Source: Ophioceras dolichostomum
Taxonomy: Eukaryota > Ascomycota > Sordariomycetes > Magnaporthales > Ophioceraceae
Direction: 5' to 3'
Assembly (NCBI GenBank): GCA_003049485.1
Contig: PYST01000040.1
Location: 116,754-180,753 of the forward strand
DNA length: 64,000 nucleotides
Every line of letters starts with the position of its first letter. Positions within the stretch are counted from its first letter, which is position 1. Shown piece by piece: positions 1 to 12,150 of the stretch. The position numbers were made by a program, and so were the translations under genes. The notes under the pieces were generated by a model that did no database searches, was not told the origin of the DNA, and worked only from the letters and a program-made list of their open reading frames with translations.

Positions 1-323
1 ATGCAGCAGAAGATGTTCTGTTCCTTGGGCAGCACGTTCATGAATTTGTCAGGGGGACATTCGCAGAGCGACTCGAGGCTGGGAGAACAGCCCTTGGCGA
101 CCTGCGTTTCGAAGGTGCAGCGCTCCTACAAGAGAAATCCCGCCCATTGATTGAGCTTCAGTATTGGTTCCTTTTCAACTTCGTCGTCGTCCGGGCTCTT
201 TGAAAGGCAAATGACAATACTTACGACACATGTCGGGAGTCCGCCCTGCAGCTTGTCGGCAGTGGCGAACGTGACGGCCTGGGCGATGGCAACCCAGGCC
301 AGGATCACGACAAGAAACTTCAT
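1..323 (-). CDS. CFEM-like small secreted protein (partial, runs off left edge)
   Basis: Exon 1 is 225-323 and exon 2 is 125 down to the window edge; the intron 126-224 (GTAAGT..TTGTAG, 99 nt) keeps phase 0. The start is the ATG at 323. The first 20 or so residues (MKFLVVILAWVAIAQA) form a secretion signal. The mature part begins LPTCVERC and, after the splice, continues with a Cys, then an SLCEC motif and a late CC pair, which follows the spacing of the eight-cysteine CFEM fold. The aspartate normally three residues before the CxC pair is Glu here, so haem or iron binding, shown for some CFEM proteins, cannot be assumed. CFEM proteins act at the cell surface or outside the cell, often GPI-anchored; the C-terminus is missing, so an anchor cannot be checked. 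The secreted, Cys-patterned reading is fairly sure and the exact family call less so. Confidence 0.68.
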
Positions 324-633
324 GGTCGAGCTCTGGTAGACTCCTTGTTGCGTGCGACTGCCCAGCCGATATGGAGGGCGGCGATTGTCGTTCTGGATCT
401 GGTTTGCGTTCACTGATAGTTACTTCCACGAAGCTCAAGTGCAGTTGGTAGGCGGACGGGTGAGAGTTGGTCAAGGAAGTTGCGGATTGTTAGAGGGAAA
501 ACCAATTGTGAAGGCTTTGATTTTGATTTGGTGCGTTTGAATTCTGGTTGGCGGGACACTGGGGCAACAAGAGGGCCGGGGCGGGGAGCTGGACGGTAGG
601 GAGGCAATAAAATTCAAACAGGGCAAGAACCAC
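324..633. other. 5' flank of the CFEM-like gene
   Basis: About 310 bases upstream of the minus-strand start at 323. I see no open frame with protein-like composition and no clear TATA element. It leads directly into the foldback repeat. Confidence 0.5.
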
Positions 634-1024
634 ATTACCGCACTTGCCCGCTGTGCTTGGATCCTGCGGGCCGGAGCCGTGCCGGCGGCCTATCGGGGGT
701 AGACTCCTGAATCGTTTAACGACAAGCAGTGCAGACCGTACAAAGGCGCAAAGGCCGCCCTGAACGGACAGTCGTCCGGTTAGTACCGTCGCTCAGGCGA
801 CGTTGCCACCCTTGCGGCCGTGGCGGCCTTTGCGCCTGCGCGGACTCGGCAGCACTTTATACGGTCTGCACTGCTTTCGCGTCCCATCCGCGTAAAAAAA
901 GTCTTCGTATTTCGTCGTTAAACGATTCAGGAGTCTGTCTACCCCCGATAGGCGGCTCCGGCCCGCCGGGTTCAACCCAGGATGAGCGTTCCCACTTATC
1001 CAAGCACAGTGGGCAAGTGTGGTA
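634..1024. repeat. Imperfect foldback (inverted) repeat
   Basis: The segment 634-740 recurs in reverse complement at about 860-1024, with small insertions. Shared blocks include CTACCCCCGATAGG, CGTTAAACGATTCAGGAGTC and TACGGTCTGCACTGCTT, and both outer ends carry a GGGCAAGTG motif. An inner pair (742-759 against 822-836, around GGCGGCCTTTGCGCC) would extend the stem. No transposase frame lies inside. The shape fits a MITE or foldback element, or a head-to-head pair of decayed copies; a rearranged second copy lies at 23822-24185. Confidence 0.7.
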
Positions 1025-1580
1025 GTCTATCCACAGAAAAATATGGTGAAGACGAGACAGCTAATAGACGTAAGATGTTCTGTCAGTAGTATGTTTTGTC
1101 AGTTGCCGGAAGTAGGCAAGACAGATCGAGTAGCTGCGAGTGGTCGGTAGTCGATCCTCGAGATCGGTGAGTGCAAGCTAGCGAGGGGATTTTGGGAACT
1201 TACGGTGGTGATGGCACTGGGGATATTTCTGGTGGTTTTGCGTGTGGTAGGGGAGGAAGAAGGCAGAAAATAGAGTCCAGTTTGAAGGTAGAATTATAGA
1301 TTATATGGTCGTCCCCAGCGAGTCGATGGATCACGGATGGCATAACGAACCACTCGCAGAGTTAGCAGCACCCTATTATTCAGAGCCATTGTCATCTCGG
1401 CAACGATTTGAGGACCATACAGTCATCCAACCCGGCGGTAGTCTTGCCTTCCAGTTACGAACGATGGGAAGAATCATGTCTACTAGCAGTGTATTGTCCG
1501 TCATGCCATGAAGGGAAGATGGCGGCTCCTGTACATGTCAACGTAAATGTGCCCCTTAACAGAAGGACGTCGCCCACATT
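1025..1580. repeat. Dispersed repeat body (second copy at 23490-24115)
   Basis: Bases 1025-1185 match 23960-24115 in the same orientation; shared stretches include GACAGCTAATAGACGTAAGA and GTCGATCCTCGAGATCGGTG. Bases 1195-1580 match 23490-23822 in the opposite orientation, for example GATCACGGATGGCAT and GAGTTAGCAGCAC. The two parts are therefore flipped relative to each other in the two copies, so the element has been rearranged. Substitutions are scattered and there is no coding capacity. I read it as an inactive, unclassified transposable-element fragment. Confidence 0.7.
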
Positions 1581-2734
1581 CTGACATTACCCATGGCACG
1601 TTCTTTCGCGTTCTTTTTTTCACTTTACTACCTTAAGTTATGAGGATTGGGACATAGACATTGAGAATTGGGATATAAACAGCTAATCCCCGGCATGACA
1701 CTGTCCCTGCCATAACTAAGTACTAGTAGGTAACCATCATGCTCCGTGACGCTTCCGAACACCGAGGAGTGACGGCCTCGCCCGGACTTCCTGGTGACGC
1801 GATAGCACATATTCCCGGCTCTTGCTCGTTATATCCCCATTGCAAGCCGTACGGCTGAACGCCGGAGAGAGGTTGTTCGTCACAGAAAATGAGAAATGGC
1901 GTTATTAGGTGCTCAAACAGGCCCAGATATACCTACGGTACCTACCAAGAGGTAATAACGGGAGGCTAACAAAATGAAAAGAGGGAGACTGCGAACCTGA
2001 ACTGACAATCGACGGATTTTTCATCTAGAAAAGGGGAAAAAGGAAGACAGAAGCTTGGAGCCGTCGTTACCAGTACAGGCCGGGCTCGCGGTTGCTGTTT
2101 AATCCCACGTGTATCAAAGTTTCCCTCATGACGATCGCGAGCATAAGCGACGAATCGCGGCGGAGCTTTTCGCTGAGAATGAATGCTCTGGGTTGATATA
2201 CTTCGTCTTGTCGAAGCTAGAGAAGAGACTATTAGTATATCTAACAGTAGTACGGACAAAGCGGTCGTATGTCTCAGCCCATAGGACGCTCACCCTAAGA
2301 CTGCCAGGAGCAAAGGCACTAATTACTTGTATTACCCGGCATATTCCCCCTGGACCGTTAAACAGGTACGGGATACGTAAATAATAACTTTATTTTATAT
2401 ACAAATAGCTCGAACCCTAAACTAATATTTAAAATATCGTCGTAAACGGAAATTCGATGTTATAAATAGTATTACACCTTTCAAGCATGGTAATGCGCGG
2501 GCAGCCCCTCCGCCCAAGGCAAGATATTAGCAAGGCGACTACTAAGTAGGTAGCCAGCCAAACACATGTACAACTGGGCATTGGCAAGAGGCAGCCAGCT
2601 GCCTCCCTAGTAGGGGTATATGCTGAGGCGGTTGGGTGAGGCACATCGCCTGAAGACTACAAGTACAACTTACCCTTCGAGTCCATCTCCACCAAAGGTT
2701 CCTTTCCTTGCCGTTTCTCTGTCCTCTGCCTGCC
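1581..2734. other. Intergenic, partly AT-rich
   Basis: No supported gene. Bases 2370-2470 are distinctly AT-rich compared with the surroundings. This stretch is the 3' flank of the NACHT-ankyrin gene. Its open frames are short and unconvincing. Confidence 0.5.
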
Positions 2735-5700
2735 TCAGTAAAAACCAACGAGCCTCGGCCCAAGCATCCCAGGAGGCGCTGCAGCCGGGGGCGGCTCGCT
2801 TTTCGGGAAAGGCGGCGGCCTGGGCTCGTCCTGCCTGCCGCTGCCGACGCGCGGGACCCTCGCCTGGCCCCGACGCGCCTCGCCGTACCGTAGCGGGATC
2901 AGCACGAACCCGGCTGGCGGCGGCTTGCCGCCCGCGATGTAGCCTCCACTCCGGCTGCTGCCGTCCCCAAGAGAGTAAGAAGAGTGGTCCCCGCCACTGC
3001 TGCTGTTGATGCTGATGCCTCCTGGTCCCTCGGTGGCGGCTTGGGGAGGAGGTGTAGGGGGCGGTGATGTTGTTGACACGGGGGATTGCTGAAGCTGCGT
3101 TGGAATAGGTCCGGGAGTTGCAACGCCACCAGTTGAGGTTGGAGGTGGTGGCGGCGGCGGGGATGAAGCGGAAATGGCGGCGGCGGCGTCGCCGCCGTCG
3201 TTGTCCGCATCGTCGTCGGTCTCGCTATCGTAGTCGGAGCTCATGTCGGAATCGGAGCTGGCTTCCGTCTCGCTCCATCTCTCGTCGTCAACGCAAACCG
3301 CTAGGGCACCCATGGTGCTCTGCCGGTATCGCCTCAGGCGCAGGAATGTGTCCATCGATGTTTCGCCCGTTGTGCACGTCTGCCCATCAGGCACCGTGAT
3401 CCTCGTCGTCCGGACGCCCGGGCGGAACCTGGTTTTTCGCTTCCTCTTCTTCCTCCCCCCATCCTCTAGGGCTACCTTCAGGGCTGCGGCTCTTACTTGT
3501 GCTGATATGCCGTTGTCGAAATCGTGATTAGTCTGTTTCTTATCTGAGAGGAGGTTGCGCCAGTTGCGCCAGGATATCGTGTCCGCTGCGGCGGCGTTGA
3601 GCTGATCCGTGGCTGCCACATGGTCGTTGCTGGTCAGTCGGGCTTGCTCCGTGAATCTCCCGACGAGCAGCCACGCCAGGACATGGTCCTGCCGCTGGGC
3701 CCGCGCGGTCTCGATGGCGGTTCGCCTGTTCCCATTATCGTCGATGTAGTCCACACTCGCGCCCCGACGATACAGTTCCCTGATGATGTCCAGTCTGCCA
3801 AATGCGCAGGCGGTCATCAGCGCCGTTCCCTCTACAGACCCATCTATATCTATCAATGCGCCACCATCTAGAAGCCCTCGTAGGAGAGCCATGCTCCCCA
3901 TTCTAGCCGCCATGCATAATGGGCTGCCGTAGATGCCCTTCGCTACATGTCTGTAATCGTGTCTCCAAGTAGGATCGTACTGATTTAGCAGGAAGCGCCG
4001 CGCAGCCATTGGCAGCCGTTTCGCGAGAATCCGGATCCTGCGGGCCATTGCGTCGATTTCGAGAGGGCGCTGCGATGCCCTTGAGGCGAGCATGTCCACG
4101 AATACATTGGCCGGTGGTGCTGCTGAAGGGCGGCTGGTACCGCTGCTTCTGTCTTCCATCGAGCCAGCTTCGGCAGAGACCATCATACCCCTCCAAACCT
4201 CCGAGTTGAGGATACAGGCAACAACCGCTGGGTGCGTGCTGGGGTCGGAGAGCGCGCGTTGCGCAGCAGAGCACTCCCCGGCTTCAGGGACGAAGTCGAC
4301 CCCTGGCTGCCGTGCCAGATAAGCAAACATCCCAGGATTGTGCCACGCCGCATTGATGTGCAGCACACGAATCGGGTGGAGTGGCGGTGGCGGCTGGCTT
4401 CCGTTGTAGACGGATAGGCTGGCCCCCTTGGACACCAGGAGCCGGGTGAGCGGGAGGGAGTCACGATGGATGGCCCACGCCACGGGAGTGTAAGCGGAGA
4501 CGTCGTCCCTGGCCGAGAGGCTGGCACCGCTGGCCAGGAGCTGCTCTGCCACAGCGACGGATGTCGTGTACATGAGGGGCGTCTTGCCGTTTGCATCCCG
4601 GGCGTCCACGTCGACGCCGTGCTCGAGGAGGAGTTTGACGACAGCTGAGCTGTTCGCACGGGCTGCGAGGTGGAGAGGAGTGACTGCCTCGTGAGCGATG
4701 AAGCTTGCTGGTCGGCTGGGCGGCGGTGTAGAGTCGCCGTCCATCTTGTCGCTCTCAGCCACTTCTTCATCACTGGCCACGAAGCCAAGCTTCCGTGTGG
4801 GACGAGAAAGAACGGCTCGGATGTAATCGTCGTCGGTCTTGCAGGCAAGAAAAGGAGAGTCTGCGTGCATTACTTCGAGTCGTAGTTTCCTATGGATGGC
4901 GTGTCGGTTAGAGTGGTCAGACCGAGGCATTATTGCCCGAGAGCTGGCCGTGGGATGGTCTTGCATAGGTGGATTGTCCGAGGACCATTCCCTAAAATGT
5001 GTGACGGAGGGCTCAGCCGCCCGTGCATCGAGACAGATGAAAGTTGACATACCATGAAATGCCCTTACCGGCCTTTAAATGGGCCAGGATATCCCGAAGC
5101 GCCTTCGTGTTCCCGGCCGCGGCAGCCGCGTGCACAGCGTTGTATGGCTCGTCGGACCAGTGTTCAGTCGGGACATACAGCTTGCCCAGCAGCGGATGGA
5201 GAAGTTTTGCCGTCAATAGCCGGTCGTTGACGACGCATATCAGGATGTTCTGCTCCTCAGGTGTACGATGGCGGGGGCAGTGCACTCTGAATTCAACGGG
5301 GGCCCGGTAGAGCAGGGCCGAGGCCATGTAAGACTGGCGTTGTCGTGCAGCGACCAGAGTTGGTGGGCAGACGCCACAGCTGGGAACTGGCCTTCTGACC
5401 ACACTGTTGGCGGGCGCATCTCCGGCAGGCGGGATCAAGGCGCGGAACAAGATTGAGTCTCCCTTGACTATAGACGCCTCTAGCAGCCCTGCTATGATCT
5501 TGTTATCAACCTCGTCGAGGGTGTTGTCGCCGTCCCAGCGCCGTGAACTGGCCATCTCTTTGATGCTCGGCTCCGCCCACCGTGGATCCGAACTGTAGTC
5601 GGCACCAGCCGAAAGCAGTTTTCGAACGATCGGCATCCTTCCATCCTCGAAGGCCAGGTCGAGGGGTAGACGTTCCGCCTTGTCCCTCGGGTTGAGGTTA

Positions 5701-8700
5701 GCGCCCCGTGAGATCAGGAACTCGACACAATTTGCCTGGCCAGACATTGCGGCGAAGTGAAGTGGCGTGAGGCCGTCCTCCGATGTGGCCTCAAGGTCGG
5801 TCAGAAAGCCCCTGTCGACCAGGAACTCGAGTGACTTGACCTGGCCAGCGAGCGATGCAGAATGGAGGAGACCCATGCCGTCCGTGAAGATGACACCTCG
5901 AGGGCGAGTCACCGAGCGTCGAAGTGTCCTCTTCCAGTCGTCGAAGCCTTTCTCGTCCAGCATCTGCAGTATCCGGGTGTTGCCCATGCAGACCGCAGCG
6001 TAGGTGGCGTCATGTTCGGGATGACTAGCAGCAGTCATCAGATCGGCCCCGTACTCGAGCAGCATGTCGATCATGTCCTGTTGTCCTGTCCAGATTGCGC
6101 GGGTGATGGCGGCCACCTCGCTTTCTTCCAGCTCTCTTGTTGCGTTCGCGTCAAAGTCTCTCTCTCCCAGGGCATATCTCAACTCTTCCCCCCTGGACCA
6201 CCAGTTTTGAATTATGTGGTGTATCAGCCAAGACTCGAAGTCCGCAGGCTTGTGGACATCCAGTGGATCGCCGAGTTCGAGGAGATCCCTGAGGACAGTC
6301 ATGTTGTGCGGCACGGTGAAGTACTCCTCGATGGCAGACTTGCGCTTGAGTTTAGCGTGGATGCTCACCTTCCGAGCGAGCAGCATCTTGCGGATCTGAG
6401 AGGCGCCGGGGCTCTCTAGGAACGTTCGCCTGAGGCAAGCAAGGGCCGCGGGGTGATCGCCCAGATCGCTGGTCTCTATCCCCCCAGGCCCAAGAAACAT
6501 GCCAACCAGCCTCGGAAGGGTCTTTAAGAACATCCTCATGTTGACCATGGCACCTAACAGGGGGACACTGACTGGTTGGCCGGAGTACTCCTGGTACTTC
6601 GTATAGACGCCGGCTTGTTTAAATACGGTCACCGTCTGGATCACTGTGTCGACACGATGGATCCAAAGGCCCGCCTTTGCCAAGACTTTTGTGCAGAAGA
6701 AGTCCCAGATGTGCATTGCCGGCTTCTCCGGCGATACATGATCGTCGGCGAGCAGGTCTCTGATCACGGCAGGCTGGTACTGAAGCAAATGCTCCGAGCC
6801 GGCCTCGAATTGGGCTTCGGGGTCAAATTCGACTTCCGTCCGGTCAGTGCCGTCGCCCATGTCGAGAAGAAAGCGCTCCAAAGGCGTCAGACCTCCCAGC
6901 CTCTCGTTGGTGGGGTACGACTTCTTGAGATATTGAACAAACGGCGGCTTCACGTCCTGGCAGAGAAAGTGCATCGGGTTTGGGATGTCCAAGCCAGGAT
7001 TCTTCTCGAGCAGTGCCTCAAATAGCGTCACAGAACCGATCATGGCGCCCAGAATGAAGACGTTGACGTTGCTGACGAAGTAGGCCGGCTCGGAAGGACT
7101 CGCTTTGATGAGCAACAGCGCGCATCGCTCCGAGCCGGCGTATAGGGCGTCTGCAACGGGGGTGCGGCCTTGGGCGCAGGCGGTTCGCAATGCCGTTAGC
7201 TTGTGTGGGTCACAGGAGAGGAGCTCCTGAAGGACAGTCCAGCCGTCATTCCGCGCGGCATGGTGATAGACCGTCCGCCCAAGCTGATCTTGTAAACACG
7301 AGCTCTGTCCCCTCCCTAGCAGAAGACGCAGCGAGCCGACTCCACTCTTGGCGCACCTGTGGATTGGCCTCATGCCGTCGTTGTCCTGGGCTGAATCACC
7401 GAGTCCGTGATCAAGAAGGATCCTCAAGGCCGCATCGTTGTCTTGCTCTGCGGCTAGGTGGACAATCGTGCGCCGAGCCCGCCCGAAGCGCATGGTCTGG
7501 CTGTCGAACCGCGGGTCCGCCATGAGCTTCTTGATTTCTTGGACATGGTTGTGACGCACCGCCATCTCAACGGAGAGCGGAAAGTCCTCGTCTCTAATTC
7601 TGGCTGTGGTGAGCTCAAGCGTGGCGCATTCATCTCGGATGTCACTGCCGGTCAGCGGGAGTGTCTTGTCGGGGTTCACCGGCATGAGCCGCCGAGCTTG
7701 AGCGATAGAAACCAGGGGCGCAAACTCGGCAACTTGTGGGTGCTCCTCGGCGTGTTTAAGAATGGCATGGAATATGTCGTGCGTGAATTCCCTGTCGCCT
7801 GCGTGTACCGAAAGAATCCGTAGAGCTTCCGCCATGTCCGAGCCCAAAAACTTCGCCCGGGCCAGAAAGGGTTCCACGGGGGAGGAGTGCCCGAGATTGG
7901 CGCACACCTTTAGGGCAAGCTTGCCATAAGACCACGAATTTAGCGCCGTAGTATCGCTGGCGCCGGCTTCAAGGAGAATGTTGACAGTTTCAGTGAGGCT
8001 CTGAGCTCTGAGCTCTGGCGCCGGGCACGGGAAGAATTGGGCATGAGCTCCTATCCCCGCCGTGAATGCCGCAAGTCCCGCCATCGCACAAAACAGGGGC
8101 GTGCCGGCGCTACAGCTCAGGTTGACGTCTGCTCGTCCCTCGATGCAGAGCCACTTACATAGCTCCGGCCAGCCAAGGGCAGCGGCAAAGTGAAGTGTTG
8201 AAAAGCTGGGGTTCGTAATCATCATCGTTTGTCGGGCAAGCTTTTCCAGATTTGCCTTTTCTCTCTCTCTTGGGGATTTGGGCAGAGGTAGGGATCCAGG
8301 CATCAGGTCCTCGATTCCCAACGAGGGGATTTGTAGGCGCGGTGTGGGCGGGGGTCTTGCAGGTCGGAGGGCAGTTGTTGCTGAAGGGCCAGTTGAGAGA
8401 GGGAAGGGTGCTAGATAGCGGGACAACCAATTGAGGAACATATGCTTCTTCGAGGGATGAAACAAGACCTTAGCCATCTCCAGCAATCTCCCATCCGTGG
8501 ACATTCCCCAGAGTCTCGCCCACATCTTCACTGCGTGTGGGTAAAACGGATGTGCCTCTTCTAGCCGGTCCAGCCTGGCCTTCTCGTCTTGGCCTGGTGA
8601 CGGCCCCTCCCTGTTAAACTCATCAAGTGTGAGGTACCGTAGACTGGTTTCGCGAATGCGCTGGATAGCGAGTCTCCTGTCGAAGCGGAAGTCGGCTAGT

Positions 8701-10597
8701 CGAGAGGGCGAGTCGATCGAGCTAAGGTACTCCTGGACAGTGAAATGCGCAAGTTCGAACCGCCTCCCGTCTGCGCTCTTGCGAATCAGGCTGCTGAATG
8801 CCCTCGAGATGGCGTCCTCCGGGATTCTCCACGTCCCAAGGCTGTTTCGACCTTCCCGCACGGATAGAACCTCGCGTAAGGCTTCGATCGGTAGGCCCGG
8901 GCGAGCGCAGATCCACAAGAGGGCTCTGCGTATGATATCTAAGGAGTTGCCCTTCTGATGGTTGACTAAGACCTTTTCTAGAATCCTGTCATAGCTTTCG
9001 TCGAGGGTCTTGGGGAACTTGTCTATCGCCGCCAGGCGATCTTCGTCGTCGAGCTCAGTGCAAAGAAAGTCGATCTGACATGACACCCATCGGAACCTGG
9101 GATAATCATCAGCAAGAGGTCCGGCCGAGAAGCACCAAAGACGATGCAGTCCCCCCTCCCCAGAAACATGGGAGGAATGAGTGCAATATGTGAAGTAAAG
9201 GGGTCGGAGATTGAGGCGGCACATCCATGATTCGAGTGGAGGGCAAGAAGAAAGCAAACTTACATCCCCTGAGCCTTACTTAATAACGCCTGATGAATGA
9301 GCCTCTGAGTCACGGGCGAACTGCTTGTGAGCTCCTGGCGCCTGTGCATCTCGGCGGCAATATACAGCTCCAGATCGTCTTTCTGCGCCTCAATGTTGAT
9401 CTCATGGTATCCCTCTAGGCCTTTTCGAATGTCGACCTCGTTGCGACTGAATAGGGCCATGTTGACATGACCGTGGAGCTCGGCCAGGCTGCGGATATGC
9501 CGTACGACATCCGAGACGTGGCTGCCGCACTCGTCCAGACCGTCGACTACGATAAAGACCTGCCCAAAGAGGGAAATAAGGCTTTCTAGAACTTCCAAGA
9601 GCCCTGAGATGTCTGGCTCCTTTGGGAGAGACGCGCCCATCCCGCGCCCCCCGGCGAGGCTCTTGTAGTAGTCTTCTAGAACTCCGAAGCAGGCTTCTTT
9701 CTGCAGCGCTAACTGGACGGCTAGCGCCGATAAGATGACGACTGGGTCGTGACTCTTGGTGTTCTTGTAGTCGCAGAAGAAGAAGGCCACGGCGGTTGTG
9801 TCGCTGCCGAGGCTAAGGGCTTCCTGGATCACGGCTCCACACAGCACGGTCTTCCCTGCCCCGGCAATGCCGTTGAACCACAGCTTGCGGCCCGGGATCG
9901 TCCTCCATTTCTGGAAGTCGTCGCTGCGCTTCGTAAGCCACTCGCCCGTCTGAGCCTGGCGCAAACGCACGCTAGTGTCGAGATTGGTCTGGGGGTTGAC
10001 ACGAAGGAAGAAGTCGAGGATTTTTTGCTTGTCCTCGTCCATATCGATGCGCCGTTCGATCTCGAACCGGATGAGCACGGCATCGCGCAACTCGCGCACT
10101 TCGTCTGCCAGGCGGGACTGCTCTCGCCCGACAGCCAAGAGTGCCTCCAGGGAGTCCGTGTTCAGCGCCAGGTTGAGAATGTCAGTGTGCCTCCGCATCT
10201 CCTTGAGGAGCTCATCCACCTGGGTCTCGGAGAATGGCGCCTGAAGGCTACGCTTGATGGCATCCCGCTTCCGCCCACTCTCGAAGTCCTTCTGTGCCGC
10301 CATCACCATGGCGTCGACCTTCTTGATCGTCTCGTGACAGTCGTCGACAAACGAGGCCCGGAGCGACGGCAAGCTGTGTCCTGGGGCTGCTTGCCGGGCA
10401 TCTTCGCTCAGCGAGTCTGCCAGCAGCGACAGATTCTGCAGGATACCGCTGGCATTTCGTAGCTCCGTGGCAAGCTGAGCCGTTTTCATTCTAGCATCCT
10501 TCGCCGCTCTGACGTATTTGGACAAGCTCACGTACGTTAACGCGGCGATCTGGGCCAGACCGGCGATGGTCCCGGCCATTGACAGTGGGTCGGCCAT
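2735..10597 (-). CDS. Giant NACHT-ankyrin STAND protein (fungal NLR-like)
   Basis: Three exons: 9264-10597, 5053-9096 and 2735-4991. The introns 9097-9263 (GTAAGT..CCCAG) and 4992-5052 (GTATGT..TTTTAG) keep phase and give about 2544 residues. The start MADPLSMAGTIAGLAQIA is an N-terminal domain of the kind found on fungal STAND proteins, helical and ending near residue 190. The NACHT core has Walker A GIAGAGKT (243-250), Walker B IVVDGLDEC (about 348-356) and a SRNEVDI sensor segment near 384. The first splice rebuilds the family motif KAQGMFRWV. Degenerate ankyrin units lie near 741-775, 988-1080, 1518-1610, 1893-2000 and 2148-2228. The last 200 or so residues are Ser/Pro/Gly-rich. STAND proteins are nucleotide-driven switches that oligomerise on ligand binding; in fungi some trigger heterokaryon incompatibility or cell death. 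The ligand here is unknown. Parallel short-read evidence is needed only for the two splice choices; the domain call is firm. Confidence 0.88.
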
Positions 10598-11711
10598 CCT
10601 CGGGGAACGACAACCGGCGCAAAACTGGAGTAGTCAAAAAACAGCCAGACAAACACAAACAAACAAAGAGGGCGCCAAAAACAAAAGAAAAGAGAAAATA
10701 GAGCACGAGCCGGGCAATTCTTACATGAGGACAAGGGATTTTGAAGAATCCATGTCTCGATGGGATTATCATCAACTAATAGAGGTGTTCATCGACTCAG
10801 CCTGCCTCGCCGATTCTGCCCCGCTGCATGACCGGTAGGCTGGCTGGAGCCGCCTGCGCGGGGGAAAGGGTTCTCGAAGGATGATTGCATCGTGGCTGAG
10901 TAGCAAGGGAACTGCCGCCTGCCGGCCACAGCCAATGAAGGCTACTTTGTCCACTTGCCCTGCGACTGACCTCGAACTTGGGGGCGGGCGGCTCGCAGGG
11001 GTCTTCTTGGGTTTGCGGGTTCGCAAAATCTCAATGGCCGGGTCCTTGTGCTGGTGAGGACGATAAACCTGATTTTCTGTCGTAGGATCAGGTGGTAGGA
11101 GAAGAAGAAAAAAAAGAGGAAGAAGTCGTTGACCCTCAGTGCTTCCAAGTGGACAGGCTCAAATGGTCGAGGTAGACTGGATGGATTCGACAGCGCTTGG
11201 GTCAACCTCACCTGCCCAGCAGCGAAGGGGCCTCCAGGGTGCAGAGCTTAATCGGACGGCAACGTGCAGTCCCCACTTTCCTCAGTCCTGCCCTTAGGTG
11301 GAAATGGCTTCGGACGGGCTTGGTTTGTTCAACGCGACGAGGGGGTGACTAACAACGGGGACCCTACAGGTAGAGATGGCGTGGCGCCTTTGGTAGAATT
11401 AATCTGGTTCGCGCACCAGAATCAGATCGGGATAGAAGCGACCTCCTTCTTTTCTGCCTTGTGATGCCTCCAACGAACGTGTCGAGGTCAGCCGCACTTC
11501 TTCAAGATTCTTGCATTTCCGTTTTTTGAGCTGGAATAATCAACCTTAAGCCGTCGAATTATCATCGTTTTCTCTGAAGATAATCCGTGAACTGTCTCCC
11601 TTTACATCTCGGACGTTCCAGCCGACTGCCTACCTATCGCATTGCAACCAGCCCCTCCCCCGTCCCTGGAATCGTCAACCATGTAACGCCGTCACTCGCA
11701 GCCTCTCCGCC
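10598..11711. promoter_or_regulatory. Shared upstream region between divergent NACHT gene and pseudogene
   Basis: About 1.1 kb separates the NACHT-ankyrin start (10597, minus) from the divergent MADPLS start (11712, plus). It holds A-rich runs at 10675-10700 and 11100-11120 on the plus strand. I see no TATA box that I would assign and no convincing open frame. That it drives both genes is inferred from position only. Confidence 0.35.
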
Positions 11712-12150
11712 ATGGCAGACCCCCTCAGCGCCGGCTCCAGTGTGCTGACATTCGTGGTCCTGGGCCTCCAATCCGCCAAGATCATCCACTCGACGCTGTC
11801 TTCCATCAAGGATGGCCCCGAGGTCGTCGGCCAGTCGCCAACCAGGCACTGCAGTTGCACTGGATCCTGGAGCGGCTGCAGCCATCCCGCTTCGCGGTGT
11901 CGGACCCCGCCCTTCTGGGCCAGGGGCGAAACTGCGTCGAAAGGCTCAACGCCTTGGCGAAGAAACTCGGCAAGATGGCCGTGACTCCTAGTGACCAACT
12001 CCCTGGCCGCCTCTGGACTCGGCTTAAGATCGTCCTGAAGGTGGACGACTTGCAGAAGATGAGCTCGGAAATGGCCGCTCATTCGGTGGATCTGGCCCTT
12101 CGGCTTGGGATTATCTCTAGGTCCGAGCCCGTCCGTAATCCCACTCGCAG
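11712..12150 (+). pseudogene. Frameshifted N-terminal domain of a fungal STAND/ankyrin-type protein
   Basis: The frame opens with MADPLSAGSSVLTFVVLGLQ, resembling the N-terminal domain that fungi place before NACHT, ankyrin or other effector-triggering modules. Near 11831 the frame changes: reading on in frame +1 gives VANQALQLHWILERL and then a continuous helical sequence to a segment ending LALRLGII near 12118. A one-base deletion after GAGGTCGTCGGCCA explains the shift, and no splice pair fits in so short a distance. After 12118 the frame drifts into unrelated sequence and no NACHT or repeat domain follows. I read it as a truncated, decayed relative of the gene next door. An assembly error could mimic the frameshift, but the missing downstream domains would remain. 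Confidence 0.6.

Noticed and set aside
5068..5070. Alternative donor GTAAGG for the second NACHT-ankyrin intron
   Set aside because: It needs a poor CAAG acceptor to keep phase, while GTATGT at 5052 with TTTTAG at 4992 gives a standard 61-nt intron in phase.
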